Shown one piece after another: positions 55,233 to 64,000 of a stretch of 64,000 nt of DNA; the stretch's first letter is position 1; every line of letters starts with the position of its first letter. The position numbers and the translations under genes are program-made. Below the pieces are notes generated by a model, which worked only from the letters and a program-made list of their open reading frames with translations, searched no databases and was not told the origin of the DNA. The DNA is taken from contig CAILKP010000073.1 in assembly GCA_903834785.1 (NCBI GenBank), positions 1 through 64,000 of the forward strand. Direction: 5' to 3'. The stretch is from an uncultured bacterium. GTDB lineage: Bacteria; Planctomycetota; Phycisphaerae; Phycisphaerales; UBA1924.

Positions 55233-58183
55233 GGCCGGCCCTCCCCGTAGTGGGAGCGGACGGCGACGACGCTGACAGGGAGCATGATGCCGGCGGGCAT
55301 GGGCAGATCAGGATTCCATCGCATGGAGATGCGTCCGTAGCCGTAGAACGGAACCTCGACGGCGGTGGCACGCTGGGTGGTTGTCAGGCCGCTTTGAGCG
55401 ATGGGCGGTGTGTCGGGCAGACCGTCACCGTCAAGGTCCCAGCCGACGATGCGGCGGCCGCTGGGCCCGGTGGGCAGCGAGTTGGGGTCCACCGATTCCG
55501 AGTCGCCATCGGACGGCCCGAAGTAGCCGAGCGAGATGTTGTAGTTGGCGGGGTTGCCGACAGGCAGGCCGTACTGCAGCAGCGGCGCCTGCCCCAGCAC
55601 CGGCTTGAAGGTGGCCAGCAGGGTGCCGTCGATGCTGGCGTTGCCGCGGATGTCCAGCAGGCCGGCGACGATGGTGCCCTGGAGGTTGACGTTCTGAGCT
55701 CGCGGACCGCCGACGAAGGTGTCGGTGGGGGCGTTGAAGTGGCCGATGTCCACGGAGTAGCCGGGGACCATGAGCGAGGAACGGCTCACGGCATCCCTGT
55801 CGGCATTGCGGGGGTTGAGTGCCTGATTGCTCGGCTCGGTGGGGTGCTGCTGGACGAAGCGGGTCGAGCCGGTGAACTGGAGCTTGTTGCGGACGTGGGT
55901 GTAGACGGCGGGGCTCGCGGTGGCGATGGAGCCGACGAAGAGGCAGTTGTGGAAGCGGATGTTGTTGCTCTTGGGCTTGGTGTCACGAGCCGTGCCGGTG
56001 ATCCATGCACCGGAGGTTCCCGGTGGGTCGGGGAAGGAGGCGTAGTTGGCGGGGCCATCGGCGACGCTGCCGGTGGTGAACCGCAAGAAGTCACTCTTGT
56101 CGAGCGCCGCGGTGATGACCGTGGGCTGTGTGTTGGGGTCGCTGGTGGACATCTTGCCGTAGAGCTGCCAGTTCTGGTGGCCGTTGGCGGTGTCACTGTC
56201 GATGAAGGTGACGCCGACGAACGTGCAGTTGACGAACAGACCGTTGTTGCCGCGAGGGATGGTGACGTTGGTGAACGTCATGTTCTCAAAGCGAGGGCGG
56301 ATGTACCAGTCGCTGAAGGACGGGGCGTTGAAGGGGGTTTTCTCCCACTTGTTCTGGCCGGTCAGGCTGCGGACCAGCGCGTTGTCCATATTGGACGGGA
56401 AGTAGCGGGCCGGCGGGGAGGGGGCGGTGGATGCCGGTGCCGGGCGCGACTCGACGTGGGCGCTGGTGGTGCCGTTGGTCGAGACGGCGCCACTCGCCAG
56501 GCCCCGGGCGAGTTCAACCTGACGGTTGAATGTCTGACCGTTGGCCCTGGTTCGGAAGTCCTCAACAGCGGGGGCGAAGTCAGCGGCCGTGAGGTTGGGC
56601 AGGTCGGCATCGGAAGTGCTGAAGGTCTGCGGGCTCTGGCCGGGCGACTGGGGCATGATGCCGCCGGAGATGGCATTGGCGTAGTTGGGACGTGCCGCGG
56701 CCAGGGTGGCCCGCGACGTCTTGTAGAGCACCCGGCCGCGGATCTTGGCGTAGTTGTCGCGGCGGTCGAGCAAGCCGTCGCGGTAGCCGAGCACCTGATC
56801 AGGATCCGTGTTGTTGATGGTGTCGTGGTCGTTGAAGGCCTCGCCGGAATCCCATTTGCCGTTGCTGTTGGAATCCACGAACCCGGAAACACCGTTGCGG
56901 TTGCGATCGGGCTCGATGGAGTCGATGAGCAGGGACAGATCGTCATCGGAGGTGAACTCGGCGGTCAGGCTGGAGTTGGGGGTGCCGGTGCGCAGGGTGT
57001 TGGAGAGGGCGACCCTGCCGTCCTTGAGGCCACCGTTCTTGCCATCGTAGAAGTTGATGAACAGGTCGTAGTCGTCGACATAGCCGTCACCGGTGACATC
57101 GGCGAAGGCGTTGTCGGGCTGGCCGTCGCTGTCGTAGTCGGTGGCGTTGCTCGGCAGGCCGAGCCGCTCACGCGGGTGGCCGGTGCGCAGGCGGTTATCG
57201 CCATCGGCATCGTACTGGCGGACGCCGGCGAAGAAGTCGTTGAGGATGCGGTCGAGCGTGGTGCTCAGTCCGTAGAAGTCGCTCTTGATGGTGATGGGGT
57301 CACCGTTCTCCGAGGTGACGGAGTCGAAGGAGGCACCCAGGTCGCCGGTGACCGAGACGTTCTTACCGATCATGAGCTTGGCCGGGGTGACGGCCAGGTG
57401 CTTGTGGCGTTTGGCGAGGCGGAAGTCCTGCCAGATCGTGCGGGTGACGGGCGTGCTGCTGCCGCCGGAGGCCGCGCTGCCGCCGTAGATGTAGCCGGAG
57501 CGGGTCGCGCTGACCGATGAGTATCCGGTGGCATAGATGCGGACGTCGGTGCCGTTGGCCAGCGGCGCAAACATGATGGAGAACGCGGCCGGCGTGGAGC
57601 CGGAGGCTGTCGCGGACCCGTCGATGCCGACGGCGGGTGTGACGACCCAGGTGTCGGTGCGGAAGGTGTCGGAGCTGACGCCGGCCGGGGCAGATACCGT
57701 GCGCGGCTCGTCGGTACCGGCGACCGAACGGATGATGTTCATGTCGGCGGTGAAGTGGCTGATCAGCGCCTGGGAGATGCCGCGGGGTGTCCCCTGTTCG
57801 GTGAATCCGGAAGGTGCGGGCAGAACAGTGGGAAGCCGGCCCTGAGCGGTGGTCAGGCTGCCATCCCACAGGCGACGTCCGTAGTCGGTCGTGATGCTGG
57901 GGGCATCGATGACAAATCTGCCGGAGGCCTCGATAAGGCGGGCGCGGGCGATAGCCAGCCCGGTCTCGGCGGCGCCCAGGGCGCGGTTGACGTGGATGTT
58001 GGTCGCGGCCGTGCGGAGGTTGCCCTTGCTGGCGATGGTCATGGCCAGGCCGAGCGAACCGAACAGGACGAGGAACATCATGGCCAGAATGCTGACTACG
58101 CCGCGGCGGTGTGTGCCGAACAGTGCCGTGCGCAGCTTCCCGTGCCGCCGGGTGCTGGTGCTGGGTTGTGCTGACTTGCTCAT
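55229..58183 (-). CDS. Large pilus-associated protein (PilX/GspK-like)
   Basis: A 984-aa protein from ATG 58183. GVVSILAMMFLVLFGSLGLA is an N-terminal hydrophobic helix, preceded by RR, as in PilX- or GspK-like proteins, but without the usual FTL(I)E motif. RALGAAETGLAIARARL follows. The middle holds Asp-rich segments of EF-hand/type III repeat kind (DVTGDGYVDDYDLFINFYDG, DRNRNGVSGFVDSNSNGKWD). Most of the protein is a beta-rich, Asn/Thr/Gly-rich secreted region. Its size and Ca-binding motifs suggest a surface adhesin-like pilus subunit. It is between the pilV-like and gspJ-like genes in one operon. Confidence 0.65.
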   Translation of the reverse strand: MSKSAQPSTSTRRHGKLRTALFGTHRRGVVSILAMMFLVLFGSLGLAMTIASKGNLRTAATNIHVNRALGAAETGLAIARARLIEASGRFVIDAPSITTDYGRRLWDGSLTTAQGRLPTVLPAPSGFTEQGTPRGISQALISHFTADMNIIRSVAGTDEPRTVSAPAGVSSDTFRTDTWVVTPAVGIDGSATASGSTPAAFSIMFAPLANGTDVRIYATGYSSVSATRSGYIYGGSAASGGSSTPVTRTIWQDFRLAKRHKHLAVTPAKLMIGKNVSVTGDLGASFDSVTSENGDPITIKSDFYGLSTTLDRILNDFFAGVRQYDADGDNRLRTGHPRERLGLPSNATDYDSDGQPDNAFADVTGDGYVDDYDLFINFYDGKNGGLKDGRVALSNTLRTGTPNSSLTAEFTSDDDLSLLIDSIEPDRNRNGVSGFVDSNSNGKWDSGEAFNDHDTINNTDPDQVLGYRDGLLDRRDNYAKIRGRVLYKTSRATLAAARPNYANAISGGIMPQSPGQSPQTFSTSDADLPNLTAADFAPAVEDFRTRANGQTFNRQVELARGLASGAVSTNGTTSAHVESRPAPASTAPSPPARYFPSNMDNALVRSLTGQNKWEKTPFNAPSFSDWYIRPRFENMTFTNVTIPRGNNGLFVNCTFVGVTFIDSDTANGHQNWQLYGKMSTSDPNTQPTVITAALDKSDFLRFTTGSVADGPANYASFPDPPGTSGAWITGTARDTKPKSNNIRFHNCLFVGSIATASPAVYTHVRNKLQFTGSTRFVQQHPTEPSNQALNPRNADRDAVSRSSLMVPGYSVDIGHFNAPTDTFVGGPRAQNVNLQGTIVAGLLDIRGNASIDGTLLATFKPVLGQAPLLQYGLPVGNPANYNISLGYFGPSDGDSESVDPNSLPTGPSGRRIVGWDLDGDGLPDTPPIAQSGLTTTQRATAVEVPFYGYGRISMRWNPDLPMPAGIMLPVSVVAVRSHYGEGRP

Positions 58184-58274
58184 GGTTGTAATCCCTGACC
58201 CTGATGCGGACGCCCGGCCCTGCAGCCGGAGGCCGGGGCCTGGCGTGTACAGCGCCGGGCCCTGGCTGGAAGAC

Positions 58275-58979
58275 TCACGGTGCGATCCATGTGACGCGGC
58301 TGATTTCAACTGGGGCGAGGTCGTCGATCCCCTGGAAGCGGACGACCACGGTGACGCGGAGCGGGAACTGATCCACACCCAGGGCCGGGACGGGGCCGAC
58401 GGCCGGGCGCACGTAGTTGCTGGCTCTGACGACCGAGAAGTTGTCGGGGTCCACTTTTTCCACGGTGACGGTCTGGCTCCAGCCGGCCAGGGGGACGACC
58501 TGGCCGCTGACGGCGATCACCTGGCCACGGTCATCGACCGAGGGGATGAGACCGCCCTGGGCATCGATGGGGCCGGGGAAGTTGCCGGTGGCGCCGAAGG
58601 TCGCCCCGTCGTAGTCATCGACGTCATCGTAATCGACCAGCGTGGTCTCGCCAGAGTCCGGGCCCCAGCCGACGAGCTGGTTGCTGCCGTTGATGAACAG
58701 GCCGTTGACCGGGTCGTGGCGCGGCAGGCGGCGGAGCCGCTCGCGGATTTCGCCAGCGAGGTAGGCCGCCGTGGCGGACTGGGTGCTCCACTGGTTGGCA
58801 CGGGACAGGACGGTGTGAGCTTCGATCAGCGCGGTGATGCCGACGCCGATGATCACCAGTGCCAGCGCAGACTCCAGCAGCGTGAAACCGCGACGCGCAG
58901 CGCGTCCCGTGCGGGCGCGGACGGGAAGCCGGCCCGACGATCCGGGCTTGTCTGAGGATGGATCATGAGTTGAGTGCAT
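58275..58979 (-). CDS. Prepilin-type minor pilin (PilV/GspI-like)
   Basis: A 234-aa protein. RRGFTLLESALALVIIGVGI is a prepilin peptidase signal with the Glu at position +5. ATG 58979 is preceded by AAGG. The remainder includes an unusual Asp/Tyr-rich segment (VDYDDVDDYDG). Gene order (after gspF, before the PilX/GspK-like gene) fits a minor pilin. A longer start at 59012 is in frame. Confidence 0.75.
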   Translation of the reverse strand: MHSTHDPSSDKPGSSGRLPVRARTGRAARRGFTLLESALALVIIGVGITALIEAHTVLSRANQWSTQSATAAYLAGEIRERLRRLPRHDPVNGLFINGSNQLVGWGPDSGETTLVDYDDVDDYDGATFGATGNFPGPIDAQGGLIPSVDDRGQVIAVSGQVVPLAGWSQTVTVEKVDPDNFSVVRASNYVRPAVGPVPALGVDQFPLRVTVVVRFQGIDDLAPVEISRVTWIAP

Positions 58980-59035
58980 GGCCAAACCTTGCCGGTAGGG
59001 GTGGATGGGCATGACACCGGCACACGGAACATCGG

Positions 59036-60262
59036 CTACTTGACGATCTGACTCATCTTGAAGATGGGCAGGATGATGGCCATGGCGATAAAACCGACGA
59101 CGCTGCCCATGCAGATGATCATGATCGGTTCGATCATTCCGGTAACCGCTTTGATCTGGTCCTTTAACTGTTTGGCGTAATAGGTCGAGATCTCGTCCAT
59201 GACCTCACCGAGCTTGCCGGACTCCTCGCCGGCAGCGATCATCTGGACGACGGCCTGGGGCAGAAGCTTGGTCTTGACCAGAGGTGCGGTGATCTTCTTG
59301 CCGGTCTTGACCGACGAGTGGACGGACTGCCAGAGGCCGCGGTAGAGGCGGTTTCCTGAAACGTCGCCTGTAATGGCGATGGTGTCGAGCACGGGCACGC
59401 CGGCGTTGAGCAACTGGCCCATGGTCTGCAGGGAACGGGAGATGTACAGGGAGCGGAACATGCTCTTGAGCAGAGGGATGGTCAGCTTCATCCGGTCGAC
59501 CCAGAAGCCGCCGACCTCGGTGCGGGTAAAGGCGTAGAAGGCACCGGCGATCACCGCCAGCGCACCGAGGACCAAGGGCCAGCGGTTGACCAGGAAGTCC
59601 GAGAGGGCCAGCAGGAAGCTGGTGGCCCAGGGCAGCACGTCCTCCTTGCCCTCGAAGACTGCCTTGAACTTGGGCAGCACGAAGGTGAGCAGGAAGACGG
59701 TCACGCATACGGCCAGCGAACCGATGATGCCGGGGTAGATGGCCGCACCGATGACCATCTTGCGGGTTTCCATCTCCTGGGCCATGTACTGGGCGATGCG
59801 GTCGAGCATCTCCGAGAAGTTGCCAGCCATCTCCGAGGCCTTGGTCATGTTGATGTACAGCGGGCTGAAGAGCTTGGGGTAGCGCTGCAGAGCCTGGGAG
59901 AACTGCTTGCCGGACTCGACATCGGCCTTGATCTGCAGGAGGACCTTGCGAAAGTTGGGGTGGGTGGTCTGTTCGGCGATGCCGTCGAGGGCCGCGCGGA
60001 GGTTGATGCCGGCCCGCATCATGACGGCCAGCTGGGTGGTGAACTCCAGGACGTGCTTGGTCTTCGGCGGGCCCGCGTTGAGCTCCGCGAAGCGGGTCAT
60101 GAAGCTGACTTTCTCCAACTCGGCATCGATCGGGGCGACCAAGACCACGTGCAGGCCACGGCCGCGGAGCGTGCTGGCCGCCGCGGAAAGCGAGTCGGCT
60201 GTGAGGGTGCCGGCGGAGACTTCGCCGGAGGAACTCTTGGCCTGGAATTTGTAGTTTGGCAT
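59036..60262 (-). CDS. gspF: Type II secretion / pilus inner-membrane platform protein
   Basis: A 408-aa protein of normal GspF/PilC length. It begins PNYKFQAKSSSGEVSAGTL, as is usual for the family, and has two T2SSF repeats with FTTQLAVMMRAGINL near residue 70 and FRSLYISRSLQTMGQLLNAG near residue 265. Three membrane segments are clear, the last being PIMIICMGSVVGFIAMAIILP. It links the ATPase to pilin assembly. It follows pilT by 77 bases and precedes the pilV-like gene by 56. Confidence 0.93.
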   Translation of the reverse strand: MPNYKFQAKSSSGEVSAGTLTADSLSAAASTLRGRGLHVVLVAPIDAELEKVSFMTRFAELNAGPPKTKHVLEFTTQLAVMMRAGINLRAALDGIAEQTTHPNFRKVLLQIKADVESGKQFSQALQRYPKLFSPLYINMTKASEMAGNFSEMLDRIAQYMAQEMETRKMVIGAAIYPGIIGSLAVCVTVFLLTFVLPKFKAVFEGKEDVLPWATSFLLALSDFLVNRWPLVLGALAVIAGAFYAFTRTEVGGFWVDRMKLTIPLLKSMFRSLYISRSLQTMGQLLNAGVPVLDTIAITGDVSGNRLYRGLWQSVHSSVKTGKKITAPLVKTKLLPQAVVQMIAAGEESGKLGEVMDEISTYYAKQLKDQIKAVTGMIEPIMIICMGSVVGFIAMAIILPIFKMSQIVK

Positions 60263-60339
60263 GGTTGATCGCGGTTGGTGGCGGACGGAGGGTCAGGCAG
60301 CCGGCGGGTGGTGTGCAGGCGGGGCGGAGGCTGTGCGGC

Positions 60340-61395
60340 TCAGGCGGCCAGCAGCTTCTCAAGCTTGTCGGGCATGTTGGCCGAGGCGATCGCGTCGTCG
60401 CGGCTGACCATGCCGTTGAAGTACAACTCGGCGATGGACTTGTCCAGAGTGCACATGCCAAGGGCGCGGCTGGTCTCGATGACGTTGGGGATCTCGAAGG
60501 TGCGGTTCTCGCGGATCAGGTTGCGGACCGCAGGGGTGGCCAGCAGCACCTCGACGGCAGGGACCATGCCCGGGGCATCGATGCGGCTGAACAGCGTCTG
60601 GCTGATCACAGCTTGGAGCGTGTTGGCCAGCATGGAGCGGATCTGGTTCTGCTGGTTGGCCGGGTACATGTCGATGATGCGCTCGACCGTCTGGCTGGCC
60701 GAGCAGGTGTGCAGGGTGCTGAGCACCAGGTGGCCGGTTTCGGCGGCGGTGATGGCCAGCTGGGTGGTTTCCAGGTCGCGCATTTCGCCGACCAGGATGA
60801 TGTCCGGGTCCTGGCGAAGGGCGTGCTTGAGGGCGGAGGCAAAGCTGGGCATGTCGCTGCCGAGCTCACGCTGCTCGATCAGGCATTTGTTGCTGTTGAA
60901 GGTGTACTCGACGGGGTCTTCCAGCGTGATGATGTGCTTGGCGTAGCGCTCGTTCATCGCCTGGATCATGGCGGCCAGCGTCGTGGACTTACCCGAGCCG
61001 GTGTCACCGGTCACCAGCACCAGGCCGCGGGGCAGATACGTCAGGCGGGTGATGACTTCCGGGAGGTTCAGGTTCTCAAGCGGCGGGACCTTGGTCTTGA
61101 CGATGCGCATGGCAAACGCGAGCTTGCTGCGCTGCATGTGGACGTTGACGCGGTAGCGGGCCAGCCCGTCGGCGAAGAATGAAAAGTCCGCGTCCTTGTT
61201 GGAAACGAACCGCTCCTGCGCCTCCTTGGGGGCCATCTGGGTGAGGAACTTGAGGCAGTCCTCGTTGGTCAGGACCGGGAGGTCCATCGCGGTCATGACC
61301 GTGTGCACGCGCATCACCGGCGGGTGCCCGGCGATGAGATGGATATCGGACGCGTCATTGTCCTTGGCACACTTGAGAATGTCGATGAGGTTCAT
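60340..61395 (-). CDS. pilT: Pilus retraction ATPase, PilT-like
   Basis: A 351-aa ATPase of PilT length. Motifs: ASDIHLIAGHPPVMRVHT at the start, Walker A GDTGSGKS near residue 130, LEDPVEY, Walker B DPDIILVGEMRD and the PilT-type AETGHLVLSTLHT. The C-terminal AIRNLIRE-like motif of PilT appears as AVRNLIRENRTFEI. It disassembles pili to give retraction. It is the first gene of the minus-strand operon pilT-gspF-pilV-like-pilX-like-gspJ-like. Confidence 0.92.
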   Translation of the reverse strand: MNLIDILKCAKDNDASDIHLIAGHPPVMRVHTVMTAMDLPVLTNEDCLKFLTQMAPKEAQERFVSNKDADFSFFADGLARYRVNVHMQRSKLAFAMRIVKTKVPPLENLNLPEVITRLTYLPRGLVLVTGDTGSGKSTTLAAMIQAMNERYAKHIITLEDPVEYTFNSNKCLIEQRELGSDMPSFASALKHALRQDPDIILVGEMRDLETTQLAITAAETGHLVLSTLHTCSASQTVERIIDMYPANQQNQIRSMLANTLQAVISQTLFSRIDAPGMVPAVEVLLATPAVRNLIRENRTFEIPNVIETSRALGMCTLDKSIAELYFNGMVSRDDAIASANMPDKLEKLLAA

Positions 61396-61826
61396 GGAAG
61401 ACCCTGGAAGAAGGGGCAGTCAGGTCCCATTTGCGGCTACGCCTGCCCGCGCCGGAGTGCGTGAAGAGCCGTGAACGGACCTGGAGTCAACTGTCGGTGA
61501 GGATCGGAAGTCCTCGGACCGGGGTTGACCGGGAGTGCCTGAAGGGACGGATTCCCCCGATCTGCCCAGGCTGCATATTCGGAACAGGCGGCTTAGAGTG
61601 GAACATCTGCCTTTCCGGCAACCCCGGGAGGGGGGGCTGCGAATCTGCGGACGTGCTAGGCCTGCCGTTCGGGTCCCTTCCGGTCGGCGGATCGTGCGCG
61701 TAGACTCGTGGCCCCGTTTCCCTTGTTCTAGGCGGACGGGGCGATCGTCGACCTTTCTTTTTCCGTTTCGCGGCGAGGTGACACCCTGCCGCGGCGTGCA
61801 GCTTGAGACTGAGGACCGCTCTGCCA
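61396..61826. other. 431-base divergent promoter region between two PilT-like genes
   Basis: No gene is apparent. The region should contain the promoters of both pilT (minus) and the second pilT-like gene (plus), but no convincing -35/-10 pair was found by eye. A G-rich stretch lies near 61626-61636. Confidence 0.45.
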
Positions 61827-62993
61827 ATGGAACACTCACTGGAACCCAACACGTCGAACCCGACCGGGCATATTCACCTGGAGACGAAGGCAAAGGCTGA
61901 TCCGCATGCGACCCGTTGGGGTGACTTTCTCAAGGCGGCGATCAAGCTCAGCGCGTCGGACCTGCTGATGAAGAGCGGGCGGCCGCCAGCCCTTCGTCTG
62001 CGTGGTGCGCTGAAGAACCTGGATTGTGCCCCGGTGTCGATGGAGGAGTTCGTCGGCATCACCAAGCACATCCTCGATGACGACCAGCAGGCTGACCTGG
62101 CCAAGTTCGGTTCGGTGGACTTTGCGTACGACTACGACGACAACGCCCGATTCCGCGTGAACCTGTTCCAAGCCCGCGGCAAGCTGTCGGTTGCGGCCCG
62201 ACTGATCACCAGCAACATCCGCCGGTTCGAGGACCTCTACCTCCCGCCGATGATGGCGGAGATCGCCATGCAGCCGCAGGGCATCGTGCTGCTGAGCGGT
62301 GTGACCGGCTCGGGTAAGTCGACGACGATCGCGGCCATGCTCGACTATGTCAACGAGCGCAAGCCGGTGCACATTGTGACGATCGAAGATCCGATCGAGT
62401 ACATCTTCACCGACAAGAAGGCGGTGATCAACCAGCGTGAGATCGGCATCGACTGCCTGGACTTCAAGATCGCGCTGCGTGCTCTGGTTCGCGAGAACCC
62501 CGACGTCGTGCTCGTCGGCGAAATGCGTGACCAGGAGACCTTCGAGGCCGCCCTTCACGCCGCCGAAACAGGCCACCTGGTGTACGGAACCATCCACGCG
62601 TCGAGCACGACGCAGACGTTCAGCCGTATTTACGGTCTGTTCGAGACCGAGGAAGTCGAGCAGGTCCGGCGCATTCTGGCCTACCAGATGCGAGCGTTCG
62701 TGTACCAGAAGCTGCTGCCGACGCTGCACGCCCATATCCCTCGCATCCCCGGCCTTGAGATCATGATCAACAACGGAGTCGTCCGCAAGGCCGTGCTCGA
62801 GGGCCGCGAGGGCGAGCTGCGCGAGTATCTCAAGAGCATCGAAGCCCGGCAGACCGGCATGGTGGACTTCAACGGTTCGCTCATCGAACTGGTGGAGAAG
62901 GAAATGATCTCCCTGCGTGTCGCCGAAGACGCGACCCCCAACCTTGACGAGTTCCGCATGCGGCTCAAGAAGATGGGCGGCGGCAGCCGCTGA
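61827..62993 (+). CDS. PilT/PilU-family ATPase, second copy
   Basis: A 388-aa ATPase from ATG 61827. SASDLLMKSGRPPALRLRG, Walker A GVTGSGKSTT near residue 157, IEDPIEY, Walker B DVVLVGEMRD and AETGHLVYGTIHASS are all present. Compared with the PilT gene at 60340, it has a longer N-terminus, and a C-terminal LVEKEMISLRVAEDATPNLD that is closer to the PilU type. It may be a retraction accessory or a second motor. It is divergent from pilT. Confidence 0.88.
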   Translation: MEHSLEPNTSNPTGHIHLETKAKADPHATRWGDFLKAAIKLSASDLLMKSGRPPALRLRGALKNLDCAPVSMEEFVGITKHILDDDQQADLAKFGSVDFAYDYDDNARFRVNLFQARGKLSVAARLITSNIRRFEDLYLPPMMAEIAMQPQGIVLLSGVTGSGKSTTIAAMLDYVNERKPVHIVTIEDPIEYIFTDKKAVINQREIGIDCLDFKIALRALVRENPDVVLVGEMRDQETFEAALHAAETGHLVYGTIHASSTTQTFSRIYGLFETEEVEQVRRILAYQMRAFVYQKLLPTLHAHIPRIPGLEIMINNGVVRKAVLEGREGELREYLKSIEARQTGMVDFNGSLIELVEKEMISLRVAEDATPNLDEFRMRLKKMGGGSR

Positions 62994-63279
62994 TGAGCGG
63001 GGGGCCGCCCCGCCCTGTCGGTTGGATGCTCCCCCCAACGGAGGACGTCCGGCAGGCCGGGGGACAGGGGAGCGGCCTCACTTTCCACGTCTTGGCCCTG
63101 TTATCTGTCGTTCTGCTTTGGTACACTTGCCCCCATCCTGAAGCCCCCCCGCCCGAGGGCACGGTGTGTTCTGAGAGATCGGGCGGCGTTGTCTTCGCCT
63201 TGTAGTTTTGATGCTCTCGTTGACAGTTGCTTGTTGAGTTCTGACTGGTTCATCACCCCCGGACCTCCCCGGAGTCGCC

Positions 63280-64000
63280 ATGGCCCTTGCTGATCCCACG
63301 AACGTTCCGGCTTTTTCGCTCAGCCTCGCGGCTGAGGGTGGCCTGTTTCTGATCTCGTTCTGGAAGCCTCTGGTTTTCCTGCCGTTTGTCTGCGCCTGGG
63401 GATGGGTGATCTCCAACGTCTACGACAAGCACGCGGCACGGTTCTTCCTTCCGCGGGAGAACTGGAACCTGGCCCACTTGTGCGCGGGGCTGGTGGCGGT
63501 TCTGGGCGGGTTCGGCCTGCCGCTGATGCTGAACCTTGAGGGCGCGGCCGGTTTCATTGTCGGGCTTCTGCTGACAATCGTGATTCTGGCCGCGGACATC
63601 GCGGCCTACGCCTGGGCAGTCAAGCGTGACGACCGCGTTCCGGAGCAGTTCAAGATCGGCTTCAACATCGGTGCCCGTATGGCGGCGTCCAAGGCGGCCA
63701 AGCAGGCTGCCAAGTCCGCGGCAGCGGTGCGGCTGGCGATTCGCGGATCGGACAAAGCGATCATCCCGGCTCCGGCCCAGGAAACACCTGAGTTTGAACT
63801 GCGGATTGCGGCGGAGGAACTTTACCTCAAGGCGATGACCAATCGCGCCAGTCAGTTGGATTTCAATCCGACGGGTAAGGACAACTCCTATGCGGCCAGC
63901 GTGATCGTCGATGGCGTGCGGACTTCGCTGTCCACCCTGCCGGCCCAACAGGCCGTCAAGGTGATGGATTTCTGGCGTGCAGCCGGCAAGATGGAGATCG
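63280..64000 (+). CDS. N-terminal part of a GspE/PilB-like ATPase, cut by the window edge
   Basis: The reading frame is open from ATG 63280 to the last base of the window (240 codons). Two hydrophobic segments come first (FLISFWKPLVFLPFVCAWG and VGLLLTIVILAADIAAYAWA, roughly residues 23-45 and 95-112). A cytoplasmic part follows that begins FELRIAAEELYLKAM and contains QLDFNPTGKDNSYAASVIVD, which resembles the conserved SDIHIEP...RVRIDG segment of type II/IV secretion ATPases. The catalytic part lies outside the window. Motor ATPases with N-terminal membrane segments are unusual. An SD-like GGAG precedes the start. Confidence 0.7.
   Translation, partial: MALADPTNVPAFSLSLAAEGGLFLISFWKPLVFLPFVCAWGWVISNVYDKHAARFFLPRENWNLAHLCAGLVAVLGGFGLPLMLNLEGAAGFIVGLLLTIVILAADIAAYAWAVKRDDRVPEQFKIGFNIGARMAASKAAKQAAKSAAAVRLAIRGSDKAIIPAPAQETPEFELRIAAEELYLKAMTNRASQLDFNPTGKDNSYAASVIVDGVRTSLSTLPAQQAVKVMDFWRAAGKMEI

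Noticed and set aside
61396-61826. Possible c-di-GMP riboswitch upstream of the pilus ATPases
   Set aside because: I looked for the conserved GEMM core and could not find it; the region has only general GC-rich hairpins.

Overview
The window reads as high-GC chromosomal DNA from a planctomycete, most likely of the Phycisphaerae. This is inference from gene content, not from a marker phylogeny. Supporting features are ECF sigma factor/Ser-Thr kinase gene pairs with four-base overlaps, a secreted protein ending in two dockerin-like Asp-rich repeats and a terminal Gly-Cys, a PEP-CTERM-like tail (PTPGTAA, hydrophobic stretch, Arg run), a membrane protein with a C-terminal Cys4 zinc ribbon, and prepilin-type proteins.

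Layout. 0.1-3.1 kb: a secreted RCC1-like/tail-fibre-like protein with an S74-type self-cleaving C-terminus (minus strand). 3.3-14.9 kb: three sigma-factor/kinase pairs, interrupted by a ceramidase-like membrane protein and a PEP-CTERM-like secreted protein. 15-17 kb: a zinc-ribbon membrane protein and a Ycf46-like AAA+ ATPase. 17.2-29.8 kb: the information-processing block: rplQ, a Cys-rich lipoprotein, then rplK-rplA-rplJ-rplL-rpoB-rpoC, with terminators, a good promoter before rpoB and structured leaders. 29.9-40 kb: mixed metabolism: cytochrome b561-type protein, a two-domain 6-pyruvoyl-tetrahydropterin synthase homologue, a 3D-domain protein, a TauE/SafE permease, type II NADH dehydrogenase, PsuG, an aldehyde dehydrogenase homologue without its catalytic domain, a Tat-exported epimerase, a PD-(D/E)XK nuclease-like protein and a LigD phosphoesterase-like protein. 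40.5-45.2 kb: secretin (GspD) and GspE. 45.3 kb: tRNA-Ile(CAU). 45.4-50.4 kb: an unrecognised 414-aa protein, the large dockerin-type secreted protein and an HNH endonuclease. 50.7-54.5 kb: ROK kinase, RsfS, PanD and AroB; the first two carry histone-H1-like Lys/Ala/Pro-rich tails. 54.5-64 kb: a minus-strand pilus/type II secretion operon (pilT, gspF, pilV-like, pilX/gspK-like, gspJ-like), a divergent second pilT-like gene, and the start of a further GspE/PilB-like ATPase that runs off the window.

How it fits together. The two secretion loci (40-45 kb and 54-64 kb) together encode a secretin, three or four motor ATPases, an inner-membrane platform and three prepilin-like proteins, so this organism probably makes a type IV pilus-like or type II secretion machine. 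The sigma/kinase pairs look like translationally coupled signalling modules. The ribosomal/RNA polymerase block has the usual gene order but unusual spacing and leader structures. No CRISPR array, rRNA, intact transposase or phage was seen.
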